Under the pieces are notes generated by a model. That model had not been told where the DNA came from. It ran no database searches and saw only the letters and a list, made by a program, of their open reading frames with translations. Positions 32,382-38,736 of a stretch of DNA of 38,736 bases are shown in pieces (positions within the stretch are counted from its first letter, which is position 1; each line of letters begins with the position of its first letter). The translations under genes were made by a program, and so were the position numbers. Source of the DNA: Cytophagales bacterium (GTDB lineage: Bacteria; Bacteroidota; Bacteroidia; Cytophagales; Cytophagaceae); the NCBI GenBank assembly GCA_013297765.1, contig JAAFID010000014.1, positions 1-38,736 of the forward strand. Reading direction: 5' to 3'.

Positions 32382-33410
32382 TTACCTCATCAATACAGCA
32401 CTGTAGCGTTTGATGTCTTTAATGGCAATGCCAGTACCCTTTACCACCGCCAGCAAGGGAGCTTCTGCAACGTGAATGGGTAGTTTGGTTTTCATTGCCA
32501 ATCGTTTGTCGAGTCCACGCAGCAATGCACCACCGCCTGTAAGGTGAATGCCATTGTCGTAAATATCAGCCGATAGCTCTGGTGGTGCTACTTCTAGTGC
32601 TTTTAATACTGCTTCTTCTATTTTAGAAACAGACTTGTCTAGGGCAAAAGCAATCTCTGAATACGTGACTTTAATAACTTTAGGAATACCAGTCATCAAA
32701 TCTCTACCTCTTATTTCAAAATCATCGGGTGGGTTGTCTAGCTCTGTCAATGCCGATCCTACTTCTATTTTGATGCGTTCGGCACTACGCTCGCCTATCA
32801 GTAAGTTGTGCTGACGACGCATGTAGTCCAATATATCTTTGTTGAATACATCGCCTGCTATGCGTATCGACTGCTCGCAGACAATTCCCGAAAGGGCAAT
32901 CACCGCAATCTCTGTAGTACCGCCACCTATATCTACTATCATGGCACCTATAGGCTGCTCTATGTCTATGCCCAAGCCAATGGCTGCCGCAATAGGTTCA
33001 AATATCATATATACTTCTTTTGCACCTGCATGCTCGGCAGAGTCACGCACGGCACGTTTCTCAACCTCGGTAATACCCGATGGGATACAGATGGCCATAC
33101 GATGAGAAGTAGCACCAAAGAAGCTTCTGCCCAAGTCTATCATTTTGATCATGCCACGAATCATCTTTTCGGCAGCGTCAAAGTCTGCAATTACGCCATC
33201 TTTAAGGGGGCGAATTGTTTTGATATTTTCATGGGTTTTTTCGTGCATCTGCATTGCTTCACGACCAATGGCACGTACCTTTCCAGTCAATTTATCAAGT
33301 GCTATGATGGATGGCTCATCGACAACTATTTTTTCTTTATGAATAATAAGGGTGTTTGCCGTACCCAAATCTATGGCAATGTCACTGGTAAAAAAATCGA
33401 ATAATCCCAT
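32382..33410 (-). CDS. mreB: Rod shape-determining protein MreB (bacterial actin)
   Basis: Actin-like filament that positions the elongation machinery. 342 residues: phosphate 1 motif DIAIDLGTANT, IRPLKDGVIADF, CIPSGITEVEKRAV, FEPIAAAIG, phosphate 2 motif VDIGGGTTEIAVI, and the adenosine motif HLTGGGALLRGLD. N-terminal GLFDFF is the amphipathic membrane anchor region seen in many MreB. First gene of the operon, with a -7-like element and a 21-bp palindrome upstream. Confidence 0.97.
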   Translation of the reverse strand: MGLFDFFTSDIAIDLGTANTLIIHKEKIVVDEPSIIALDKLTGKVRAIGREAMQMHEKTHENIKTIRPLKDGVIADFDAAEKMIRGMIKMIDLGRSFFGATSHRMAICIPSGITEVEKRAVRDSAEHAGAKEVYMIFEPIAAAIGLGIDIEQPIGAMIVDIGGGTTEIAVIALSGIVCEQSIRIAGDVFNKDILDYMRRQHNLLIGERSAERIKIEVGSALTELDNPPDDFEIRGRDLMTGIPKVIKVTYSEIAFALDKSVSKIEEAVLKALEVAPPELSADIYDNGIHLTGGGALLRGLDKRLAMKTKLPIHVAEAPLLAVVKGTGIAIKDIKRYSAVLMR

Positions 33411-33448
33411 TGGTATATTGTAAGTTACTTACTGTAATTTTCTATTTG

Positions 33449-33474
33449 CAAAAGTAGCACAAGTGTTGTGCTAC
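33449..33474 (-). promoter_or_regulatory. mreB -7 element overlapped by a 21-bp palindrome
   Basis: The minus strand has TACTTTTG at 33449-33456, an exact TAnnTTTG match. GTAGCACA (33454-33461) and TGTGCTAC (33467-33474) are perfect 8-bp arms separated by 5 bases, and the palindrome covers the first three bases of the -7 element. Position and symmetry suggest an operator. No TTG is visible at the usual distance, which fits an activated or regulated promoter. Confidence 0.5.
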
Positions 33475-33824
33475 ATACGTAAAAATTTTACGAATTTAAA
33501 AACAATTTACAAGTAATTAAAAATAGTACCTTCAATTTGATTGATTTTTTTTTAACTATTTCACATAATGTTATACACGGTAACAAAGCATACATTTTTA
33601 ATTTTTAAATATCTTCCACTTTTTGTTAGCAAGTCCAGTAGCTTCTTGGTTGTATTTTGTCGAGTTCAGTGAAAAGGACACATTTGGGATTTGGGATTTA
33701 AGAAATTCACCTCAGATTCTTACCCAATGCTCTGCAAAAAAATAAACATAGTTTTTAACGATTTTCAAGGTTTGCAACCGTTGAAAACCTTGCATAACCT
33801 GCGTCATCATTCATCACGCATAAC
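33475..33824. other. Non-coding region between mreB and the MerR gene
   Basis: No gene visible. It contains an inverted repeat CAAGGTTT (33766-33773) with AAACCTTG (33785-33792), embedded in an alternative pairing TTTTCAA / TTGAAAA, so two hairpins compete for the same bases. It resembles intergenic palindromic repeats found in many Bacteroidota, but only one copy is in the window. It could also end MerR transcription. Confidence 0.35.
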
Positions 33825-34169
33825 TCACTCCGACGGTAAACTCTGTTTCAATTCTACCAAAAAACCTTTTATTTTTTTCAGCGATTCTAGCATGGTCATA
33901 TTGTCTTTTAGCTTTTTTTTGTTGTGTCGCAAGGCTTCTTTTGCACCTTGTAGGGTCAGGCCTTTTTCCTTGACCAAGTGGTACACCAGCCTGATGTTGT
34001 CTATGTCATCTTGGGTATATTGCCTTAAGCCAGTTTTACTTTTTTGAGGGCTGATGCTGTCAAACTCCGATTCCCAAAAACGAACTAGTGAAGTAGCTAC
34101 GCCAAACATAGCTGCTACCTCGCCAATAGCGTAATACTTTTTTAAGATGTCTTTAGGTTTGTAAGGCAC
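33825..34169 (-). CDS. MerR-family transcriptional regulator
   Basis: 114 residues with a GTG start at 34167-34169. It begins MPYKPKDILKKYYAIGEVAAMFGV, the typical opening of a conserved Bacteroidota MerR protein. The winged helix-turn-helix covers about 13-80 (YAIGEVAAMFGVATSLVRFWESEF, then TGLRQYTQDDIDNIRLVYHLVKEKGLTLQGAKEAL), followed by a short helix for dimerisation. There is no effector-binding domain and no Cys cluster for metals, so the signal is unknown. TATTTTTG at 34184-34191 on the minus strand could be its -7 element. It is divergent from the 1037-residue T9SS protein gene. Confidence 0.85.
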   Translation of the reverse strand: MPYKPKDILKKYYAIGEVAAMFGVATSLVRFWESEFDSISPQKSKTGLRQYTQDDIDNIRLVYHLVKEKGLTLQGAKEALRHNKKKLKDNMTMLESLKKIKGFLVELKQSLPSE

Positions 34170-34527
34170 AATATTTTTTTATTCAAAAATAACAAACAAA
34201 TGGATAACTATTGCCAGTTTGCTAGATGGTTGGTAATATTTATTTCAAAATGCTATATTACAATAGTATAAATAAATCACATCATCATGCGTGTTTAAAC
34301 ATGTACTTGTTATAATTCTATTTTTTGTTTAATTGCTTATACTTTACCTTATTGAAAAACCTTCATAATGTTTGGTAAAGGTATCTCGCTTTGCCCTAAA
34401 GTTTGCCATGCAAAAGATATAGTACTATTTTGTTTACAAAAAAAATACTATATTTGAAATTGAACCAATATAGCTTTAACCGATTAATACAACACATAAC
34501 ACACATACACCACTATATACTACACTT
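34170..34527. other. Divergent intergenic region upstream of the surface-protein/exosortase genes
   Basis: 358 bp, AT-rich, no gene seen. It holds the putative MerR gene promoter at its left end and the promoter of the T9SS protein (34429-34456) at its right. Around the latter, ATATAGTA (34416-34423) and TACTATAT (34446-34453) are 8-bp inverted repeats flanking the -33 element and overlapping the -7 element, possibly an operator for the divergent MerR protein. Confidence 0.4.
34429..34456 (+). promoter_or_regulatory. Candidate promoter of the T9SS protein / exosortase cluster
   Basis: TTG (34429-34431), 17-base spacer, TATATTTG (34449-34456), an exact -7 consensus. The start codon lies 71 bases downstream. 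Confidence 0.45.
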
Positions 34528-37500
34528 ATGAAAAAATTATTATTGATAAGCTTATTCTTTTTGATTGCCTTTTTGGAAGGGAATGCTACTAATTATTATA
34601 CTAGAGTTGCTGGTGGTAAGATTGCTAATGTACTTTCAGATTGGACAACTGACCCTGATGGGCTTCCAGGAATTTCTCCAGCTAATTTTACTGCCGCTGG
34701 AGATATATTTAACTTAACTGATGATATGACTACCACAGCTCAGTGGGACGTTACAGGATCAGGTTCTAAGGTAATAATTCCAGCAGCTATTAGGTTAACT
34801 ACCTCCCACAATAACACTATTACAGTAGAAATGCAAGGAAGCGGCAGAATAACACAAACTGGCATTTATTCAAACCTAATATTTGGTACTTTGTCTACTT
34901 TATCTCTTTTTGAATTAAAGAGTAATCCTTTAACTGACCTAAGATTAGATTTAACATATAGAAATTTACTACTTGCACCTACAGCTGATTTTATAGGAAG
35001 ATTACCAGGAAATTTGAATGTAAATAATAATTTAACATTAACACTTACTTCTGCCTCGGAACTATATGTCGCTAGAACTGGGGGAGCTATAACATGGAAT
35101 ATTGGAGGGAATCTGACTTTAAATTCTGGCATATTTTACGTTGCATATTCAACTAACTCTGGTACACTCAATGTTACAGGTAATGTTAACATATCCGGAG
35201 GAACTTTCAATGGTACTTTTGGAAATGGAAATGCTACAGTAAATTGTGCTCAATTAAATTTAACAGTACTAGGAACAATTAACATGATTGACGGCAATGG
35301 AGGTGGTACAGGTGTTCCCACAATTACTCTTACAGGGAATTTAAACTTAGCTAGCGGTACTTACAATGCTCAAGCCAATGGAGCTACAAATTTTCCAATT
35401 ATTAATCTTAATGGAACTGGGGGTAAAACGATTTCAGGGCCAGCATTGTCAGATGCCAACCATAATGTAAACCTTAATGGTTCTTATACACTGGCTACAA
35501 ACTTTACTGTTGGTGGTACGCTCAATCTTAACAATGCATATACTCTAAATTTGAACGGTAAAAAAGCAACATTGAATGGTGGTTTGTCAGTTGTTGGTTC
35601 AGGAGGAACATTTGATGCAAGCGGCACTGGATCTGAGGTTGAATTTGGTTCAGGCACTGTTCCCGCTAATCTTCCAGGTGCAATTTTCTACAACTTAAGA
35701 ATAAATAGACCATCACAAACAATTTCTATGTTAGGTGATGTTATTGTGTCGAATGACTTGTCAATTTCTGCTGGGACTTTGTCAATAGGAAATAATGAAT
35801 TAACAATACAACGTGCTTTATCTGCTTCTGGGACTTTGCTTGGCGGTTCATCATCCAATATAACTATTAGTTCCAATGGAGTAACATCAATTGGTGTATT
35901 TCCATCAGTTACTGTAAATAATTTATTTATTGATAGGGTACCGGGTGTGACTTTAGGCGGTTTAGTAACCGTAAATGGAACATTGACATTGCAGGCAGGT
36001 GTATTATCAAATCCATCAAATAGGCTAGCTTTTGGAAATGGAGCAACAATTATTAGAAACAATTCAGGAACAGCTGGTTCTTTAAGTGTAGCACCAATTT
36101 TTGGAACTTCTGTTAATGTGTCTTATACTGGCGATGTTGCTATTTTAAGCACAAGCACAGAATTACCAAGTTCTACAACAGTACTTAATAACCTAACAGT
36201 AAATAACTCGGGTGGTATAACTGTTTCAGGAGTAAGAACTGTCAACGGTGCATTAACTTTGACAGATGGAGTGTTAACACTAACTGGTACATTAACTTTG
36301 AATCTAAATTCGGGTTATATAGCTAATAGTGGAAATGGTTCTATATTGGGCGATATCACTTGTACGAAGACTATCAATAGAAGTTCATATACCATGTTAG
36401 GTTCACCACTTACTGGCACTATTACATTTCCATCTACTTCTTATTTTAATCTTTACAATGAGCCTACTCACCAAAGAAATCTTGCAGGTACAGATGATGC
36501 AGGCTGGCAAACGGTTTCTTCAACTCAAACTATATTAGCTGGAAATATTATGAGAGGTTATTCAGCATATTATACAGCAGGTTCTACTCCATTGAGCGTT
36601 AAAGGCGCTTATGACCATACTGCTGATTATTCCATAAACTTAACGAACACAAACGACCCATTAGATCCAGACCCATTAAATGATGGCTGGAACATAATTG
36701 CTAATCCATTTCCATCCAACTTTAATTTTGATGGAGTTACTATTCCTTCTCAAATAGATAATCAAATTCACTATTGGGATGGTAGTGCTTACCAATCCTA
36801 CACATCTGGAGCAGGTGGCGGTTCTGGTACTTTAGCACCATTTCAAGCGGTGTTCATGCGTGCAAATACATTGGGTAGTCATTCATTAACTTTTTCTAAA
36901 CTCAATAGAGTAAATGGCACAAAAGCATTAGTAAGAGAAGGTAGAAGTAACCTAGACAACATATTAGTGGTAAGTGCTGTATCGGGAAATTTAATGGATA
37001 AATCGTATGTTAGACTCCATAACGAATCCACTAATAAATTTGATAGCAAATGGGATGCAAACAAACTCGACAACGACCCACAAGTACCTATGTTATATAC
37101 AGAATCACTAGGAATGAAATATGCAATCAATACTTTTCCATTGAATAAATTAGATTCTAATGGAATGATTGCATTGAAAATTAAATCTCCAATTTCTGCA
37201 AATTATTCTTTTAATTTTGCAGAAGATGCCGCAATTGAAGAGAATATTCAAATATTACTTGTAGACAAATTATTGAACAAAACTCAGGACATTCGATTGA
37301 ATCCAATTTATAATGCAACTATTAATAAAGAAGACACTGCGGCAAGGTTCTTTATAGTATTTAAGGGGGAAATTACGGCAATAGAAGAAGCACAAGATGT
37401 GTTTTCTGCATCTACAGATAATAAAAATGTAATTGCTTATTTTAAAAATGTAAATGCAAAAACTTCCCGAATTGATTTAATGAACAGCATGGGGCAGGTG

Positions 37501-37641
37501 GTGTACAGCAACCCAAAAGCAGATATTACTACCAATAAGTTCTCATTTACCCCAAATGTGGCAAACCATGCGGGTGTATATATATTAAAAGCAATCGTAG
37601 GAAATAAAGTGTACACCCAGAAAATTCTGTTGAACGATTAA
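34528..37641 (+). CDS. Large T9SS-exported beta-helical surface protein
   Basis: 1037 residues with a signal peptide (1-20, ends GNAT). Residues about 80-640 are a long series of short beta-strand repeats rich in Asn, Gly, Thr and Leu (for example LNVTGNVNISGGTFNG and TVNGTLTLQAGVLSN). This pattern predicts a right-handed parallel beta-helix or autotransporter-like stalk. A second region (about 650-950) has Trp/Tyr-rich beta domains (GWNIIANPFPSNFNFDG). The last 80 residues form a type A T9SS sorting domain (IDLMNSMGQVVYS...NHAGVYILKAIVGNKVYTQKILL). Probably an adhesin or surface-layer component; no enzyme motif is visible. The next gene starts 37 bases downstream, so they may be cotranscribed. 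Confidence 0.82.
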   Translation: MKKLLLISLFFLIAFLEGNATNYYTRVAGGKIANVLSDWTTDPDGLPGISPANFTAAGDIFNLTDDMTTTAQWDVTGSGSKVIIPAAIRLTTSHNNTITVEMQGSGRITQTGIYSNLIFGTLSTLSLFELKSNPLTDLRLDLTYRNLLLAPTADFIGRLPGNLNVNNNLTLTLTSASELYVARTGGAITWNIGGNLTLNSGIFYVAYSTNSGTLNVTGNVNISGGTFNGTFGNGNATVNCAQLNLTVLGTINMIDGNGGGTGVPTITLTGNLNLASGTYNAQANGATNFPIINLNGTGGKTISGPALSDANHNVNLNGSYTLATNFTVGGTLNLNNAYTLNLNGKKATLNGGLSVVGSGGTFDASGTGSEVEFGSGTVPANLPGAIFYNLRINRPSQTISMLGDVIVSNDLSISAGTLSIGNNELTIQRALSASGTLLGGSSSNITISSNGVTSIGVFPSVTVNNLFIDRVPGVTLGGLVTVNGTLTLQAGVLSNPSNRLAFGNGATIIRNNSGTAGSLSVAPIFGTSVNVSYTGDVAILSTSTELPSSTTVLNNLTVNNSGGITVSGVRTVNGALTLTDGVLTLTGTLTLNLNSGYIANSGNGSILGDITCTKTINRSSYTMLGSPLTGTITFPSTSYFNLYNEPTHQRNLAGTDDAGWQTVSSTQTILAGNIMRGYSAYYTAGSTPLSVKGAYDHTADYSINLTNTNDPLDPDPLNDGWNIIANPFPSNFNFDGVTIPSQIDNQIHYWDGSAYQSYTSGAGGGSGTLAPFQAVFMRANTLGSHSLTFSKLNRVNGTKALVREGRSNLDNILVVSAVSGNLMDKSYVRLHNESTNKFDSKWDANKLDNDPQVPMLYTESLGMKYAINTFPLNKLDSNGMIALKIKSPISANYSFNFAEDAAIEENIQILLVDKLLNKTQDIRLNPIYNATINKEDTAARFFIVFKGEITAIEEAQDVFSASTDNKNVIAYFKNVNAKTSRIDLMNSMGQVVYSNPKADITTNKFSFTPNVANHAGVYILKAIVGNKVYTQKILLND

Positions 37642-37678
37642 TTTATTATTAAAATTTATTTCCTTAATATTGAGAAAT

Positions 37679-38005
37679 ATGAAAAAAATTCTAATTACCC
37701 TTTTTATTGCTGTTTCATTTGCTGTAACTCCCTTGTGGGCAGGCTTTGGTGATAATAAGAGTCCTTTTGCTACAGAGGAAAACACAGATGAGCAAATAGA
37801 CCAATCCAACAATATAGAGCAAAATAATGCTAATGACTTTGGTAGCGATGATAAATTTAGTAAAGAATCATTTGCTAAAAGTGGTGGTGAAGAAGTAATG
37901 GCAGGCCCACCTCCACAAAAACCCATCCCCCTTGATGGTGGCGTTAGTCTATTATTGTTGGGCGGTATAGGTTTAGGGATTAAAAAATTATTTGGTAAAA
38001 AGTAA
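37679..38005 (+). CDS. Small secreted protein with PLDGG sorting tail, probable exosortase substrate
   Basis: 108 residues from the ATG at 37679 (a TTG three codons upstream is less likely). Signal peptide 1-21 (ends LWA), then an acidic, Asn/Gln-rich linker (about 22-80). It ends in the tripartite tail PIPLDGG (82-88), hydrophobic span VSLLLLGGIGLG and basic KKLFGKK. The tail is very like that of the 241-residue protein at 7869-8594, including PLDGG and KKLF. The stop TAA shares its last base with the start of the exosortase gene (TAATG). I infer that it is the dedicated substrate. With only about 65 mature residues before the signal it might be a structural or carrier peptide rather than an enzyme. 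Confidence 0.8.
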   Translation: MKKILITLFIAVSFAVTPLWAGFGDNKSPFATEENTDEQIDQSNNIEQNNANDFGSDDKFSKESFAKSGGEEVMAGPPPQKPIPLDGGVSLLLLGGIGLGIKKLFGKK

Positions 38006-38613
38006 TGAAGTTTTATTTTAGCAACTTTTTAGTTTCAAAATTTCCCACTTTACAAAAATACAAACCTGGCATAGAATTTCTGGCCAGGTTATTTTTTTTG
38101 GCTGTTTTGGGGTTGGCAAGCAAGAAGTTGTTTTGGCTAATATCAGACGCAGGTGGTACGTTCACCCTCCCTTTAATATCGGGCTTTAACCCTATAGAGG
38201 CATTGCGCAACAGCCTTATTGCTGCTACCGCATTCTTCTTGCAATTGTTCGGCTACACCAGTTTTATTGCTGGTTGGGTGGTGGGCATTCCCCAAGTAGC
38301 GGCGGTAAAGGTAGAAACACCTTGTTTAGGTATTAATGTATGCTTGGTTTTTATAGTGCTTATTGTTGCTTATCCCTCTGCTATGCGGGGTTGGTTGCAG
38401 GCATTGTACCTTGTGGTAGGTGTATTAATTATTCAAATTTTTAATATTGCCCGCATGGTAGCCATGGTATTTGTAATTAAAAATCGCTACCAATTACCCA
38501 TAGAACATCACGACCTATTCAACATGGTCATCTATGCTGTTATTTTTGCGTTATTTTATCTTTTTATTTCGCTTTCCACGTTGTCCACGGTCGCAGACCT
38601 TGACAATCGTTAA
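38005..38613 (+). CDS. Exosortase family membrane transpeptidase/protease
   Basis: 202 residues, mostly membrane spans. The three residues known as essential in exosortases/archaeosortases are present in order: C107 (ETPCLGINVC), R150 (FNIARMVAMV) and H168 or H169 (EHHDLFN). The family cleaves C-terminal sorting signals at the outer face of the inner membrane and attaches or releases the protein. The short length and compact form match the Bacteroidota exosortases (XrtF/XrtN/XrtX types), without the EpsI domain of proteobacterial EpsH; I cannot assign the exact subtype by eye. Start ATG overlaps the upstream stop codon, so the pair is translationally coupled. Confidence 0.86.
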   Translation: MKFYFSNFLVSKFPTLQKYKPGIEFLARLFFLAVLGLASKKLFWLISDAGGTFTLPLISGFNPIEALRNSLIAATAFFLQLFGYTSFIAGWVVGIPQVAAVKVETPCLGINVCLVFIVLIVAYPSAMRGWLQALYLVVGVLIIQIFNIARMVAMVFVIKNRYQLPIEHHDLFNMVIYAVIFALFYLFISLSTLSTVADLDNR

Positions 38614-38736
38614 TAGCCCCCTCGCCACCATATTTTACACTTGCAGGGCTGAGATGTTTTTTTTGAAATTCATTTAGGTTTTCAAAGTTCTAGCGTTAAA
38701 TCTCATAATTAATAACCATAACCCATCATTCGCAAT
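38614..38736. other. Right end of the window, no gene visible
   Basis: AT-rich, with a run of eight T at about 38656-38663 but no matching hairpin that I can support. Genes of the exosortase cluster may continue beyond the window. Confidence 0.3.

Noticed and set aside
32808-33404. 198-codon open frame antisense to mreB
   Set aside because: It lies wholly opposite a strongly conserved gene; its Tyr/His/Cys-rich composition is typical of a shadow frame.
1-38736. Search for tRNA, rRNA, transposase, integrase or phage genes
   Set aside because: I found no cloverleaf with the GGTTCGAATCC-type arm, no rRNA motif and no transposase or integrase family among the coding regions.

Overview
This 38.7-kb window is AT-rich chromosomal DNA from a member of the Bacteroidota, probably of the Chitinophagia/Sphingobacteriia/Saprospiria kind. 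Evidence for this: type IX secretion (T9SS) C-terminal sorting domains, promoter elements of the TTG / TAnnTTTG type, little sign of Shine-Dalgarno sequences, an OmpA/PD40 envelope protein, an exosortase of the Bacteroidota style, and the gene content overall. I see no tRNA, rRNA, insertion sequence, phage gene or CRISPR array.

Layout. 1-3585 (minus strand): rodA (cut by the window edge), mrdA (PBP2) and mreD, the distal half of the rod-shape operon. 3756-8594 (minus): dienelactone hydrolase, OmpA/PD40 envelope protein, parvulin-type prolyl isomerase, and a Ser/Gly-rich surface protein ending in a PLDGG sorting tail. 8874-11036 (minus): an RmlD-like reductase, lipB and ruvX. 11177-15500: an ABC ATPase, an ECF sigma factor with a probable anti-sigma factor, a small secreted protein, mannose-1-phosphate guanylyltransferase, and dps. 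15523-20909 (minus): M1 aminopeptidase lipoprotein, glycosyltransferase, ftsE, a small conserved-looking protein, and transaldolase/fructose-6-phosphate aldolase. 21042-21131 (minus): SRP RNA (ffs), with its own promoter and terminator. 21514-30301 (plus): carA with a terminator, then the complete tryptophan operon trpE-G-D-C-F-B-(PD-(D/E)XK-like gene)-A. 30451-34169 (minus): a T9SS secreted protein, mreC, mreB and a MerR regulator. 34528-38613 (plus): a 1037-residue T9SS surface protein, a 108-residue PLDGG-tailed protein and an exosortase.

Most notable observations. (1) Between carA and trpE lies a complete ribosome-mediated trp attenuator: a 17-codon leader peptide with three consecutive Trp codons, an antiterminator whose 5' strand starts at the leader stop codon, and a GC-containing terminator with a T run. 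(2) An exosortase is translationally coupled to a tiny substrate-like protein, and a second protein with almost the same C-terminal signal (PLDGG, hydrophobic span, KKLF) sits about 29 kb away. This suggests a dedicated sorting pathway working beside T9SS. (3) The rod-shape operon is split: mreBC and mreD-mrdA-rodA lie on the same strand and in the same order but about 28 kb apart. (4) A coiled-coil PD-(D/E)XK-like gene sits between trpB and trpA. (5) Several strong palindromes lie at gene starts (ruvX, mreB, dienelactone hydrolase, the PLDGG protein).

Identifications rest on motif recognition by eye. No database search was run.
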